64,000 nt of DNA from Oscarella lobularis (GCF_947507565.1 NC_089186.1:868001-932000), one strand, 5' to 3'. Shown: positions 33,700 to 45,849, counted from the first letter of the stretch. Notes: generated by a model not told the origin, from the sequence alone. Made by a program: numbers and translations.

Positions 33700-35060
33700 G
33701 CTCGAAAGGGAGCCCCGCCGATTTCTCAAAGTCGGCGAAGAACGACGTGCGAAACCTCGCGTTGTTTCGGCATATCGACGCTGAGTTTCGTTTCGAAAGC
33801 CTTTAGCACGAGTGATCGTGGATTCCGGCATTCTGTAACGTACGTTAGAAAGGAGAGAACGCATCGATAAAAAAACGAGAAGAAAAACGAAATTATACGC
33901 TCACAATCGTTCTACGATTTGGAAAAATATAACTACGCTTCTGTATCATTCAAACCCACGACGATGACTTCACCCGAGAGCTCAAAGATTTAAATATGAT
34001 GATACACTGTACTTGTATGTAAATCTAAAACGTGATTGAACTATGTGATTGAACTATGTTTAATTAATTAATTAACTAATCTGCTAGTTTTTCACGTGAG
34101 CATACTTGTGTCCTCGCTCACGTGCGCTCTTCTCATTGGTCGCAAGGTGTTTAGTGTTCGGGTTATAGTCTGAAGTGTTTTCTCCGAAGCACACAGAAGT
34201 CCGAAGCCCAGCTAACCGAACCGAACGCTCATCTCAGCGACTCTATTGCAGCTGTGAAGCGCATGCCACTCGCATTGGACTTTGTCGACGAAAATTGGTA
34301 AGCGCACGCTTCCCGTATCTACAGCTTCGCCCGCGCAACGCGTTGTCGCGTCCGCTCGGCGCGTCGAGCGGCATCGAGCGGCGTCGAGCAGCGTCGCGCG
34401 GCGTCGAACGAGCGTCGGCGTGACTGTTTTTCGCGCGGCGAGTGACGCGGGGACGCGACGACGCGCGTAATCCACTCGCCTTTAGGCGATCCCTCATCGC
34501 GTGCGCCCGCGCTTCGTTTTATATCATTTCCATCTCCTTTTTTTCTTGTTCGGCGACGAAAGAGTGCCACGAGGCCAACGCGACGAACAGGTTCGCAATC
34601 ACTTCGGGACCCCAGTGGTGTAGGCGTGCACCTTGGGGGCGGGGCTTCCTGTAACATACACACGGCGCTGACTGCCTGCGATGCTACTGCCCGCGGCTCG
34701 CGAGCATAGAAAAATTTCCAACAGTCTAACCTTTAGGTCTGGTTTCCAAAAGTCTAATCGAGGGCGGGTTGGGGTTCGCGAGTGGGGGCGGGTAGCGGTG
34801 GCAGCGCACGAAGCCCAATGGTGTACGTTGCAGAGAGTGTAGCGGGACAACACTTAGGCGTAATGTAATGGCGGTCTCTTCTTTACGTGCTCGGTTTGCA
34901 TCATCACAGCGACTACGTTAGTTTGCACGGGTCCTCTCCCTTGCACTAAGGTTTTAGTTGGCGGCTGCTAGAAGGGTAGGGCGGTTTCAGTAGTAGGCTT
35001 GTAGCTCCTTCCCTTCACGTGTTTAGCTAGCAGCCGCCACGTGCTTTAGACCATGTTTCA
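33700..35060. other. no gene confirmed; possible CpG-rich promoter near 34.1-34.5 kb
   Basis: Around 34100-34300 there are inverted CCAAT (cattggtcgc), CACGTG near 34095, and an ATG at 34263 followed 35 bp later by a good donor (ttg/gtaagc). This could be a promoter with a first exon, but joining it to the next plausible acceptor does not give a convincing protein. The GC-rich stretch 34320-34480 is repetitive (gcgtcgagc units), and arginine-rich frames on both strands are artefacts. Confidence 0.3.
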
Positions 35061-35071
35061 ATGGACTTGTG

Positions 35072-35410
35072 AGGTAATCTAGGTTGATTAGAATATTTTA
35101 GGTCAATGGATTAATAAGGTAATCTAGGGTGATTAGAATATAGGCATATTTTAGCTCAATAGATTAATGAGGTAATCTAGGCTTTATCATGTTATTTTTT
35201 TCAGGGTAGCCTAGTAGGTTATTGATTTTATTTGCAGGTTTTTGATTCTACTTACACGTTTTGATTTTTTACAGGTTTTTGATTTTATTTGCAGATTTTT
35301 GATTTTATTCACAGGTTTTGATTTTTTACAGGTTTTTTTATTTGCAGGTTTTTGATTTATTTGCAGGTTTTTCATTTTTTCACAGGTTTTGATTTTGTTC
35401 ATCGGCTTTT
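35072..35410. repeat. two adjacent minisatellites
   Basis: 35072-35180 contains about two and a half copies of a ~50-bp unit around aggtaatctaggttgattaga. 35218-35405 contains about nine imperfect copies of a ~20-bp unit around tttttgattttatttgcagg. The second array repeatedly presents a polypyrimidine tract followed by cag, that is, serial splice-acceptor-like motifs. Confidence 0.75.
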
Positions 35411-35419
35411 TGTTTTAAA

Positions 35420-36200
35420 TATATATTTTTACAGGTGTCTTTATATTTAATTATTCATTTATGTTGTTTTTAAAGCACAATTCTAAGAATTCAAATTCAG
35501 CTGAGACATCGATTTGCAAAGGTGAGCATTTTCAGTCACTTTATCATTTTCTATTGACTGGCACGATATTGCCAGGCGAGGAATGAAGAAAGAAGACAGC
35601 TCAAGATTGAGAACTTCGCGTGTGTTTTATAATGCATGGTACTGTGTAGTTGGGTGCGTCGTTCTCTTGGTCTCCAGGTATGGAGACAAGAGATGTCAGT
35701 TAGCCTTCTGTGTAGTGCGCGAATCCCACGCGTCGCGTTACCTGAAACTGACGCATGAGCGCGCGCGCGGGCCTTCCGTTGACGCTTCGCGTTTTCCACG
35801 CGGTTGCATGTCTCTCCACTCCCGGAGCATGAGCGAGCGCGCGTCCCTTCCGCAAACGCTGTGTCTCACGTGTCGCCCTACTCGCGTGTTCGTGAAAGTA
35901 GGTACAATTACGGCAAAAAATTTTTATTGAAATATCCCGATTATTAAAAAATTGAAATTAAGTGTTCTCGTTTCTTCTTCGTCCTCCTCCCGTCGTCGTT
36001 GTCCTGCGATGCCGCTTGGCCAGGAGGCCAAGCGGTGGGACTGAGACTGCAGTCCCCACAGTGGACTTTAATCCAAGTTCACAGGGGAACGGCGGATTAG
36101 CCTTCGGCCGCCAAGGAGGGTGGCGCATATTAATCTCCAGCCCACAAGGAGGGAGACTTTCACCCCAGGGTGACGTCTTCGTCGACTTCTGCTTCTTTCT
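35420..36200. other. no gene recognised
   Basis: CpG-rich patches (35755-35880) contain near-repeats of the phrase gagcgcgcg with ccttccg nearby. The block 36010-36170 is rich in aggaggc/aggaggg and palindromic pieces. No coding or structured RNA signal could be supported. Confidence 0.35.
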
Positions 36201-36204
36201 TCAT

Positions 36205-36519
36205 CTATATCGTCAGATTGATCGATGCCTTCAAAATAGAAATCAAAGCAAAATTCGATACTAATGAAATTCTATAGTCTTCGCTGCTGTACATGGACGT
36301 AGAAACGCTGTGGAGGAGGGAACTGATCCATATGCCAATATCAATACCCGCAATAAAATGTCCAATATTAGCCAAAATTAAAAGCGTGAGGTCAATTTGG
36401 TACCACAGAATCAACAAGGCAACTGATCCCAACAATTTCATAACAAAATATCGAGAATCGGAGAGATGACCCAAATCACCAAAAACGTGTGCTATCAGGG
36501 ACGCTAAAAATCTCGACAT
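36205..36519 (-). CDS. hypothetical polytopic membrane protein fragment
   Basis: A minus-strand frame starts at ATG 36519 and stops at 36205, 104 residues. It contains hydrophobic stretches at about residues 26-50 (MKLLGSVALLILWYQIDLTL) and 48-72 (LILANIGHFIAGIDIGIWIS), then a short polar segment. Codon use is ordinary for the neighbourhood. It could be a small two-helix membrane protein or one exon of a larger carrier. I do not recognise it, and no clear splice partners were found. Confidence 0.38.
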   Translation of the reverse strand: MSRFLASLIAHVFGDLGHLSDSRYFVMKLLGSVALLILWYQIDLTLLILANIGHFIAGIDIGIWISSLLHSVSTSMYSSEDYRISLVSNFALISILKASINLTI

Positions 36520-36655
36520 CGGGAATATCCAAATAAACGCGCTAGATCTACTGTAATAGGCTAGTATAACAACTCCGCGTGGCTAAACGGTTCGTGCGAG
36601 CCAAAATTCAGGAGAAAAACGCTAATTTATTCGGATAACACAAAAGCGCACCTTT

Positions 36656-37069
36656 TTGGACGGTTTCTTCGGACTTGAGCGCACGTTCTCGATGGGAAAG
36701 CGCTTCGCAGGTGTAGATCTAAGCAAAAAGAACGAGGCGAACGTGATCGGTGACGTCCGGGTGGAGGAATTCGTCTTTTTTATCGCGAAAAACGGGCACC
36801 CTATCGCTCATACGCTTACCGATGCCTTTTCTGCATTCGTCGCTGGCTTCCGCGCCGTCGTTGTCGCCGAAATGGATCGTTTTCTCCTTCTACGTTTCTT
36901 CTTCGATCACGTGTTGGCTTCGCGATGTCCGGGCAGTTCGCTCACGGTTGAGGAAACGGTTCGCGTCCTTCGTGAGCGCATTGCGGGAGACTCGTGCGAG
37001 TACAGAAAATTTGCTCCGAAGCAGGAAACGCGGTTTGATAGCCGACTTACCGGTCTCAGATCAAATTAA
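36656..37069 (+). CDS. hypothetical protein
   Basis: An open frame of 137 residues (ATG possibly 36656 or 36692) has C/G-ending codons like real genes here. It contains VEEFVFFIAKNGHPIAHT and a longer amphipathic region ending SSLTVEETVRVLRERIAGD. No signal peptide, metal-binding motif or repeat is seen. No family is recognised. An overlapping frame is also open, so chance cannot be excluded. Confidence 0.33.
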   Translation: MDGFFGLERTFSMGKRFAGVDLSKKNEANVIGDVRVEEFVFFIAKNGHPIAHTLTDAFSAFVAGFRAVVVAEMDRFLLLRFFFDHVLASRCPGSSLTVEETVRVLRERIAGDSCEYRKFAPKQETRFDSRLTGLRSN

Positions 37070-37431
37070 TTATAACAACATGTGTCTTCTTCTTCTAATG
37101 GGAAACCCTTCATATGTGCCTACTCGTTGCTGTTGCTGTTGTTGTTGCCTCTGCATTGCGTGCTGTATGTAAGATTGGTGTGTTAGTCTGAATGCATGTT
37201 TCTTTCCATTATGTTGTACGCTCTTCTTTCCCTTACTTCTATGTTGTTTGGCCTAGTAGAGTTGCCTTGCGTCAGCTGCTGCCAATAAAGTTTCACCGGC
37301 GTCTACCCAGCTGAAAAGTCAACACTGCTTTAGCAACACTAGCTAAAGCAGAGGAGATTTTTCATTAACTTCTTCGTTCTCTGTCTCCTTCCCACTATTT
37401 CCTCCGCGCTTCTTAATGTCTTTCATGTAGA

Positions 37432-38694
37432 TTAGCATAAAGGCGAACACACAAACGTTGCAACAGCAACGGACCAGGCGGCCCACCCAAAGTCAACGTA
37501 CCTCGCCACAGCCGAACCGTATATCGGACTGATAATAAAGCCGACGCAGAACGCCGTTGAAACAATCGAATAGACAGTTCCATAAACGGACGTATAGCGA
37601 ACGTCGGCAACCATACCGAGAAGGGGGCTCATGGCAGCGTCAACCGCGCCCACTCCAACTCCCATAAAGACGAGAGGCACAAGAGAAATATAGAGATTAT
37701 ACTTGTGAAAGAGAGCGACTAGAGGCAGCAGCGCCATTCCAACAGCAATGAGAATCATCCCTATCATAGCACTGAGCCACCACCACCTACTCGGCACCTT
37801 CCCGGCGGCCGGAGCGGCGAAGACGTAGGCAAGTGAGACAGCCGCCATAATGTAGCTGACCCTCGACGGCGTCGCCTCCGGATCGTGAAAATTATTCTTC
37901 ATCCACGTTGGCAGTATGGGTTCGGTGAGGGAGAGAGAGGCAGCAGTAAGCACGAGCGCAAAAAAACCGACGAGTATGTAAGAATCTCTCATGAGGACCC
38001 ATATTGATGTGGGCTTCTCGTCGCTTTTACGCGGCGATTTGTTTCCGCCCACGAGAACAAGGGCGGAAAGAATTAACGCTAAAACTGCAAGGGATCCCGT
38101 TATGATATACGGATACTTCCAGCCGGCGTCGACGCCGCCCGGCACGTTGGCAAAGGCGCCTCCAAACGGGTAGCCGACAATGAGACCCAGTCCGGCTCCA
38201 GTGAAAATCTTTCCCATCGCCGCGCCGCGCTCCTCCTGGTCTGGATAGCGATCGGCGATGACGGCGAGGGAAGCGGTCAAGGCGGCAGACTCGCCGACGC
38301 CCTGGACGGCGCGAGATGCGATGAGAACGTAGTACATTTTCCCGACGTTTGATACGATGAGATTGGCGAAGGCGGAAACAAAGGAGGCGAGGGCGAAGAT
38401 GAAGAAGCCGAAGAGTAGGGGTCCCGTTGTGCCGTGGTAGACAATGTAGCCGACGAAAGGATTGGCGACGATCGTTGCGAAGGAGTTTGTCGCGAGGAGG
38501 ACGCCTATGCGGATAGACGTCTCGGTCTCGTTAAGGAATGCGGCGATCGTCGGTACGATGAAGGAGTTGAGTAAACATTGGAGGAAGAGGGAGATGAAGG
38601 CGACGACGAGAATAAGTGGACGGTAAGAAGAGATTCGAGAGAGAATCCCAGCGTTATGAGTCGACTCCGGAGCGGAAGACCTTGTCTCCTCCAT
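37432..38694 (-). CDS. SLC18-like vesicular-type MFS transporter (intronless)
   Basis: A single 420-residue frame from ATG 38694 contains about 12 hydrophobic segments. SLC18/VMAT-type signatures are present: NPFVGYIV after TM2, SRAVQGVGESAALTASLAVIADRYPD (MFS motif plus motif C region), GLGLIVGYPFGG, DSYILVGFFALVLTAASLSLTEPILPTWM, and near the end VDAAMSPLLGMVADVRYTSVYGTVYS. Family role: proton-coupled export of amines or related solutes into vesicles; the substrate is not predictable here. The frame ends abruptly inside TM12 at 37432. In the adjacent frame the sequence continues as a plausible cytosolic tail ending EKSPLL at a stop near 37343, so one T seems lost at about 37460. The absence of introns contrasts with the surrounding genes and suggests a retrocopy. 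Confidence 0.85.
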   Translation of the reverse strand: MEETRSSAPESTHNAGILSRISSYRPLILVVAFISLFLQCLLNSFIVPTIAAFLNETETSIRIGVLLATNSFATIVANPFVGYIVYHGTTGPLLFGFFIFALASFVSAFANLIVSNVGKMYYVLIASRAVQGVGESAALTASLAVIADRYPDQEERGAAMGKIFTGAGLGLIVGYPFGGAFANVPGGVDAGWKYPYIITGSLAVLALILSALVLVGGNKSPRKSDEKPTSIWVLMRDSYILVGFFALVLTAASLSLTEPILPTWMKNNFHDPEATPSRVSYIMAAVSLAYVFAAPAAGKVPSRWWWLSAMIGMILIAVGMALLPLVALFHKYNLYISLVPLVFMGVGVGAVDAAMSPLLGMVADVRYTSVYGTVYSIVSTAFCVGFIISPIYGSAVARYVDFGWAAWSVAVATFVCSPLC

Positions 38695-38794
38695 TGATGT
38701 GATGTACTGGAGAGCTATTTCCTGTGTACGTACACGTTAGGTCGGTGTGACGTCATGCAATGAGTCACTTCGTGCAACTTCCTTTGGCTTTACT

Positions 38795-39088
38795 TCAATC
38801 AGCTGCTGCCATATAGCCAGCGTACAGAGAACGCTCACCGAAGAAGTACTTACATAAGGTCGATGAATGAAGGTTTGGCTCCAGATTCACGGGTGACGAA
38901 CAACGATGACGTCGAAGGTCACTTCTGGGCGTGTTTAGGTTGGGATCGCTTTGCGCAGAGTCCCTTCTTTGGTGCTGCCGCCTTCTAGCAACCATGGCAT
39001 CGTAGAGGCTCGCTGCGACGATGTCGGTTGTGGCAGTGACGTCGTCGCTTCCACGTAGAATTGGATTGTCGACGTCCCCATTTGACAT
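38795..39088 (-). CDS. hypothetical Ser/Arg-rich N-terminal exon
   Basis: A minus-strand frame from ATG 39088 encodes a polar, Ser/Arg/Asp-rich segment including DSAQSDPNLNTPRSD. It looks like a disordered cytosolic N-terminus with candidate phosphosites. A donor (cttat/gtaagt) at about 38853 could splice it onward. It lies upstream of the SLC18-like gene on the same strand, but no in-phase link was established. It could also be an unrelated short gene or chance. Confidence 0.28.
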   Translation of the reverse strand: MSNGDVDNPILRGSDDVTATTDIVAASLYDAMVARRRQHQRRDSAQSDPNLNTPRSDLRRHRCSSPVNLEPNLHSSTLCKYFFGERSLYAGYMAAAD

Positions 39089-39379
39089 AACGCTTTCTGT
39101 TTCTCGCGTTGCTTGTCCGCTTTGTCCTGGCTACGTTTAACTTTGGAACTACCAGTTCCAAACGAGACCTGCCTGACGCGATTTTGGAGGTTTTTTTTCA
39201 CTTGAGAGATGATGCATAGTCGCAGGGCCCTAAATTGCCAGTGTCTCGCGTCGTCGATCTCGTTTACAGCCTTTTTTCGCTATACGAAAGCCTGTAGGAT
39301 TTGCATCGCAATTTTCTCTTAATTCGCCGTCCCTGTGGTCATCACCTTTAACGGCAACGGACGACCATGACAGCCATGA

Positions 39380-39870
39380 GTGAACAGAGCACCAGGGAGA
39401 TTTGTCTGCCACTCAGCTTGACTTTTAGCGCCAGAAGAGGATACGTGTCAATGACTCTATTGTTATCAGCGCGGTGTTCCAAAAGCCATTTCATTCCAAA
39501 AATGCTTCCACCCCCGCAGGCATGACGCCATACTATTACAAACATTGCACATGTAGCAAACAAAAGCACATCTGGTATCACCTTTTCTTTAATAGCATTT
39601 ACGCTGATTCCTTTTCATTAAAACGATAATCAAAAATCTCGTTTGCTTTGTCAGATGACAAAAATTGATTCTAAGCTCCCCAAGCCTATAAATCAAAAGT
39701 TATTCTTGCGAGACGGTTGATATCAATTCTGTTACGACATCAGATGGTAACAAAATGTAGCCATGTTCTTCGAGATAGAGCATTTTTTTCATTGTTTCAA
39801 CGGAACTTGCACATGCATAAGAATATGGCGTACATCCATCCTAAAAAAGCTCTAGAGATGAGTGATGTCA
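39380..39870 (-). pseudogene. ANK-ROC family relic: three ankyrin exons
   Basis: On the minus strand three ankyrin exons of the family are recognisable, in order: one with the TPYSYACASSV-type region (near 39730-39850), one with AENQFLSSDKANE (near 39600-39690), and one with GSIFGMKWLLEH (near 39450-39530). They are followed by unrelated sequence. Splice sites are partly kept, but ROC, COR and Death parts are absent here. It marks the outer edge of the minus-strand cluster. Confidence 0.7.
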
Positions 39871-39939
39871 TATCAGCAATTCTATCGCCGGGACGCCTGA
39901 TGGAACGCGACTTCTCTAAACAATAAACACACTGACTAC

Positions 39940-41534
39940 GAGTGCACGTACTCATTTTTTCGTCTCCCCCTTCGGATTTTTCCTTTCGGGGTCGCGGTTT
40001 GGGGACGGGTTTTTCAGCTGGTTTATCTTCTTGCATTTCTTCGTATTTGCCTTGAAGTGTTCCTTGCAGTAGCAATTTATGTCGAGAAATCCGAATTCGC
40101 CGATTTTGAGCTACACTCCAAAATTAGCGAATCTACGTCATCCCACATCCGAAAATAACCTTCTTATCGCATTTGACGCAAATCCTCGCGTCGTTCTCCT
40201 GAGAACGTTAATTTCCTTATTGAATCAATAATTTGTCCCCCACTTACCTGTTCCTCTTTCGCCTGCTTCTTCTTTCGCGGAGGAGCGCGTGGAATCGTCT
40301 CCACCTAAGAACGAATAAAAATAAAAGCATATATTTATTTTGAATACGCACTTGGTTCCCATGACGTTTCGCCGAGAAGTCCATACGCAACGAAATCGCA
40401 ATAGAATCCCACTCAATGCCCCCTAACTATGCAATCATTACTAGAGACTACCTTGGATGAAGCCATGGGTCTCGCATCGACGATTGTAATCGATTTAGGA
40501 GAAGCAACGTCTTCTGCTACATAAGACAGAGAAAATAGAAGCGTTAATTGTTATTTTTTATTTATTTATTTATTTATCTTGCCTTTTGTGTTGGTTGATT
40601 TTTTCTCGAGCGAGTTGTAGCATTCGTTGCAGACGCGTTCAAGACGTTCGTCACCCGGTTTCGGCGTCTTGCTTTGGAAGACAACAAGATCAACTTTGTG
40701 ACTCGAACACGTGGAGCAGACGACTTTGCCACAATTACGACAGTGATGCTAAAATAAAAAGATTAATATCATCGATTTTTAGGTATGTTTACCTTTCTAT
40801 TGAATTTTGAGAATTTCGCTTTTCGCCATCCGTGACTTTTCCGTCCGGGACCCAAACAGCATGAGTAAAAAGTTGACATTTTCTAAAATTATTAATTAAT
40901 TAAGAAGATTTATGAGTTTTAATTAATTCTTGACCTTGGCCTTTTTGCACTTTTGCCATAATTTTTTTCAAATTCGATAGCCAATTGTTCTTGTCGCTCA
41001 AAATCGGCGCGAAAACGTGAAACGATTTATCGGTGTGATTAATTTGAAAAGCATTATCAGTATCTATAAATAGCCCAATAAATAGATAAATATAACTCTA
41101 TATATTTTCCCACCCAAATGCTTATCGATTTTACTCTCATCTATGGAATAGGCCTGCGGCAGAAAATTACACTCAGACGAGACGGACATCTGATCCAAGA
41201 TAAAGACGTGTTGCTGAGCGTAATGACCACGTGCCCATAAACCTATAATTAATTAAGACATTCTCAAAGAGAAATAATCGGGCCACGCCCACTCGCTCTT
41301 TTCTTACCAAAACGTCAGGAAGAAGTGTCGTGGCTTTGGACCGCGGCGACAGACTTTGAGTAGGGTTCCCTCGCGGATGAAAATTCGGCCCGGAACTAGG
41401 AGCGTCTGCGCGGAAATGCACGCGCTTCGATTTTTTTCCACGAATGGGGGGCCCCGCGAGAAGCTTACGCATCCTCCCTGGAAGCGGCCTTGTACTCCGG
41501 CGATTTTCGATTGGTTGAAATCGGATTGAGCCAA
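39940..41534 (-). pseudogene. phafin-like (PLEKHF) PH-FYVE protein gene, frameshifted
   Basis: The minus-strand exons follow phafin order. A PH start has VPGRIFIREGTLLKVCRRGPKP then HFFL (ending 41308). The PH continuation (about 41140-41246) has QQHVFILDQMSVSSE. FYVE exons (40862 downward) have HAVWVPDG and KHHCRNCGKVVC followed by two more CxxC pairs. Several short tail exons (40520-39950) encode P/K-rich sequence. Phafins bind PI3P on endosomes. Compared with the partial copy at 55 kb, this copy lacks 7 bp in PH exon 1 (after cacttcttcct) and 10 bp in PH exon 2, which do not compensate. Its FYVE domain has lost the first CxxC pair through a deletion. It is probably a pseudogene. Confidence 0.65.
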
Positions 41535-41835
41535 TGGGATTTCTTCCTGGAGGTGGGATTCCGATGTGTTTGGCTCGTGTTTCCTCTCGATGAGGCCTCA
41601 CATTGCTGATGCGTACTTCCGTCTTGTCGTCGCGTCGATTTACGCTTGAACATCGCCCTCTCTTGTATCAAAATCGAAAGAAAACACGAAGAAGCGAAAC
41701 GAGCCAAAGCGCGCTAAATAACTTGCATTGAGCACACCGATTTTTCATTCGCCTCACCTACAGAAACATACAAAAATTTTACATGCAACGTCCCAGACAG
41801 ACAGCCATTCACAAACAAAATAAGAAAGAGGATAT

Positions 41836-44800
41836 CTACTTACTGCCACACAGCAATTCAAATTTCGACATGATTGCCCTTCGATTTACTTCAAACAGAT
41901 CAAACAATCCTAGAAGCTGACCCACTGTAGGTGATTTTGCAGTGTTCCACAATTTCAACACTTTGACCATACGAGCAAAGTCGTGACAAATTTGTTCGCG
42001 AACATATTGAAGATCATTTTCATCAATATGTAGAGAGGAGCCAAGATCTTCCCACAATGAACCCTTGACGTGAGCGCAGGCTGTGATCAGATCGTCTGAT
42101 ACCAGAGCATCGTCAGGAGGAAAAGTACCTGAATAACAACTATTAGAAGGAAAAGATACTCGCCAAAAAATGAATACCTGAAGTGAAACCAGATAGAATC
42201 ACTAAATCTCTGACGGAAGAACGATGACGTCTTTCTGGTCGAGCGGAAAACAAGAGGTGATCCAAAGCCTTCGCATTGACTTTCTGATCGACTTCACTTG
42301 ACAAATAAATAGCAGGATCTTCGTTGAGTTGCTGAAGATGAGAACTGTCTAAATAGAACCAATTGAGAATAACTCCCGGACTTCGTTCATCGCACGCTTC
42401 AGCGATCATCGATTTCAGTTCATTGAAGAATTTCTTCGTTTCGGCCTCGCAACTGACTTTGCTGGACCAACGAAAAACGATGTCAATGCAATGACGTCCC
42501 TTCTTTATTCCCAATTGAATGAGACACTCGATTACTTTATTACCGAAAATCCTCACTAACTTTATGCCGTTCTTCCAAAGCTCTTCACTTGTGTCCGTCA
42601 GACGAGAGCAACGACATTGAAGAATGACGAACGACGACGGTGAGATGATGTCGACCGATTTATTACATTCATATCGTTGACCACGATACACGTCCAGCGT
42701 CGCGTCTATAACCCAGGCGGCAGGAGGAATAGAATCGTCGAGAAGAGCGGGAATCTGATACATTCCAGGTGCGTCTTCCAGCGCAATGCACAGATCCAAA
42801 GAGCGAAGAACTTCAATTGCAACGTCAGCCTTCACAACGAATGCAGATGGACGGCCCTTGTGTACGAGGTCGTCTTCAAATGCCGTCAGAGCCGATTCAA
42901 TGTCGCTCTTTGACGCCTTCCCCAATTTCCCCGTCTGCATGGCGACTGGAAACCAGGGAGGAGCGAGAAGAGGACCGATTACATTATGACACAACCACTG
43001 AGGTCGAACAGAGATGCGACGACCAAGATTAATAATCTATATAAACATATTAGTAATCTGTGCAAAACTAATCGTAATCACTCACTAATCCGGACGAGTC
43101 AAGATACTCAACAGCCACTTTTTTCTCGTCCTCGTTTAGAACGAGTTTGACCTCTTGAGAAATCCACTTTTGAAATTCTTCAGTCGTCAGGAAATAGGCC
43201 ATTGGACGTTTCCTCTTTTTGTCCAGAATAGAGAGATGCTTCTCAATTTCGTGGCACAATTTTGGAATGCCATCTGCTGCCTGTGAAAACCAAAATGTGT
43301 CAAAAAGTCATTTTTAGATTATTGAGTTATTACCTCTAGCATTTTTTCACGAATTTTCTTGAGTTTCTGACGACAGTCGTCCATGCGAACCGAAGTGCTC
43401 TTACTGCAATCCATTTCGATCACGTGATCAATTTCAATATTGAACGTATTGCCAAATAGTTTCTGAAGCTCTCTGGCGACTCGTTTCATCTGGAAACTCA
43501 CTTCGATTCCCGCCTTTTCTTCAAAACCGATTAAATTGAATATTATCATAAATGGAATTAGCGACGTCACGTGAGACAGAAGCGTTCTTAATGAAGCCTT
43601 GGCAAACGCACACCAGAATTGGCCTTCTTCTAGAAGACTCTTTTCTGACGTCATCTCGTCTCCCTTTCGAATTGGAAGAATGAGATTGAACATTGTATTG
43701 GACTTTTGAAAGAAGAGCCCATGCGCGCTGTGGAATGTGGGTTGGGCACCAAAATCCCACCACGATCCTTTGCCAATTTCCTTATTTTCACAATTATGAA
43801 TATCAACCCCGGGTGTGCGATCCTTTTCTTTGGGTGGGGGTTGATTGAGTCGAAGAAGAGAATTCACGTACGTCGTTTTTCCCGCCATTTCTTTGCCAAC
43901 TACGCAGAATTTAATTGAATCCGGACGAACCGTTTCTCGTTGAAGAACGGAAAACCGGGCGGCGTCCTAATAAAATAGATACATAATGGAACTGAATCAA
44001 AATGAAGACGTACGTAATGCTGTCGAAGGAGAGCTCTTGTTGCACCAAGTGCCACCTGATGAGGCGTATTTCCGTCCTTAATTACACGTTTATAGATTCT
44101 CTCTAATTTACAAGAAAATCACGTCACCTGATCTTGACACGTGACGTCAACACCCTTCTTAATCAATAGATCAATAACTGATGCGTTTACGCTTGACGAG
44201 CTTTCTGCAACCATATGCAATGCATTTTGTTTGTTCTACAGAGATTTGAATAGAGAACGATTGAGAAATGAGAATTCTGACTAACCTTATTTCTGACAGA
44301 GACATCAGCTCCTAATTCAATTAGTTGCTGAATGACAAGGAAAGAAGGATGATACTGATCACATGCGTACAGTAAGGGTGTCCTTCCCTCCTAAAAATAG
44401 GATTAACAAACAAAAAATGCAAGAATGCAACCTTATCAACGGAATTGATATCAATGCCTTTCTCAATGACAAGATATCGAAGAGCATCTTTTACTTCATC
44501 TTCACACTTTGAGGGGTGGGTGGCGTGAAACAAAGCCGTCCTCCCTTTCTGAATAAAAAAGACAGCGATTTGTTGATTGAATTTGTAGCAAATAAACAAC
44601 ATCTCACGTCATCTTTTGCTCGACAGATGGCTCCTTTATCTACCAAGTAGCGAATTTTTGTTGAACGATTGATGGAACTTCCACACGCAAACATAAAAGG
44701 CGTTTGGTCAAACTGAAGATGAAATAAGCATAAAAGTATCACAAGTGAAATCTGCTAACATTATCGACGCTATTGATATCAGAGTTGTGTTCCAAAAGCC

Positions 44801-45681
44801 ATTTCATTCCAAATATGCTTCCACTCATGCAGGCATGATGCAGAGGAGTCAACCCAACCTATAACAATTATTGCACAATGTAGTGAAACAAAAGCACATC
44901 ACGTATCACCTCTTCTTCAATAGCGTTGACGCTCAATCCCTTTTTATTGACAAGATGATGAAAAATCTCGTTAGCTTTTCCAGATGATAAAAATTGATTT
45001 TCAGCTGCCCAAAGCTATAAAGTTATATAAATTTGCAAAAGGGTTCATATCAATTCTGTTACAATAGCCTCTTGTGAAGAAATGTTGCAATGCTCTTCGA
45101 GATAGACCACTTTTTTCATTGTGTCAACGGAACTTGCACAGGCATAAGAATATGGCGTACGTCCTTCCTAAAAGAGTGATGAGTGAAACCATATGAAATC
45201 AATTCCACGTCATACTTTGGCTTTCTCGTTGATATTTGCACCGTGAATGACAAGCCATTCAACGCCAAAAATATTTCCCCACTTGCACGCACAGTGAAGT
45301 GGGCAGAATTCATACTGCATTCACGCATCAATTAATATACCAATCCAAAAAACGTAATCATACTTGATATGATTTCATGTCAATGTCTTGATTCTTTTGC
45401 ACAATCGCATAACTGAGCCAATCATTGGCTTCCTCCGCCGTCTCAAACTCTCTTCCCGCCACATAGTGAAATAATGACAAGTCGTGGATGTACTAACGAA
45501 AAGTAGAATACAGTGGTGCGCAGCGATGAAAAACGCAACCATTTCATACCTGATCAGATCGAAATCCTTTTTGTATAGAAAGAAAACGAACCACTTCCTC
45601 CTCATTTCCTAACTTCCCGAGCATCCCGGTAAATCGCTCGATCGCGGATGAGATCCTTTTCGGAGTTCGTTTTCGGTTCAT
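41836..45681 (-). CDS. ANK-ROC-COR-Death protein, copy C
   Basis: From the ATG at 45681 the N-terminal module (RISSAIERFTGML) leads through ten phase-0 ankyrin-type exons. Next come ROC (43966-43334; P-loop GKEMAGKTT, WDFGAQ), COR-N (43280-43086), COR (43036-42178), and a Death-domain exon from about 42128 to a stop at 41836. Each exon I checked is open and phases agree. The likely product is about 1,050 residues. An upstream first exon like copy D's exists (ATG 45778), but a ~22-bp insertion shifts its frame, so the ATG at 45681 is preferred. No canonical NKxD (G4) is seen, as in other copies, so nucleotide specificity may be unusual. The Death exon ends where a strong donor (gtaagtag) overlaps the stop codon. 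Confidence 0.85.
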
Positions 45682-45849
45682 TAGAAGGCGACGATCGCTG
45701 TTCGTTTACACTACACGTTCTTGCTAGTCTTACACGTCCCTTGACGTCTTCTTTCGGCGAAGAGAACAACGAACCCATGGCAAAATAAAGAATGAGAAAC
45801 GCATGCGCACTCGGCTTACAGAATCTCACTAAAGTGGGAACGTCACAGA

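Noticed and set aside
34319-34663. Long minus-strand and plus-strand frames near 34.3-34.6 kb
   Set aside because: Low-complexity gcgtcgagc repeats produce open frames in all phases; no conserved domain.
35218-35405. CRISPR-like regular repeat array
   Set aside because: Units are imperfect, about 20 bp, contiguous and without unique spacers, in a eukaryotic genome; it is a minisatellite.
37432-38694. Bacterial contamination or horizontal transfer for the intronless MFS gene
   Set aside because: Its signature segments match the animal SLC18/VMAT type closely and composition matches the flanks; retroposition is simpler.
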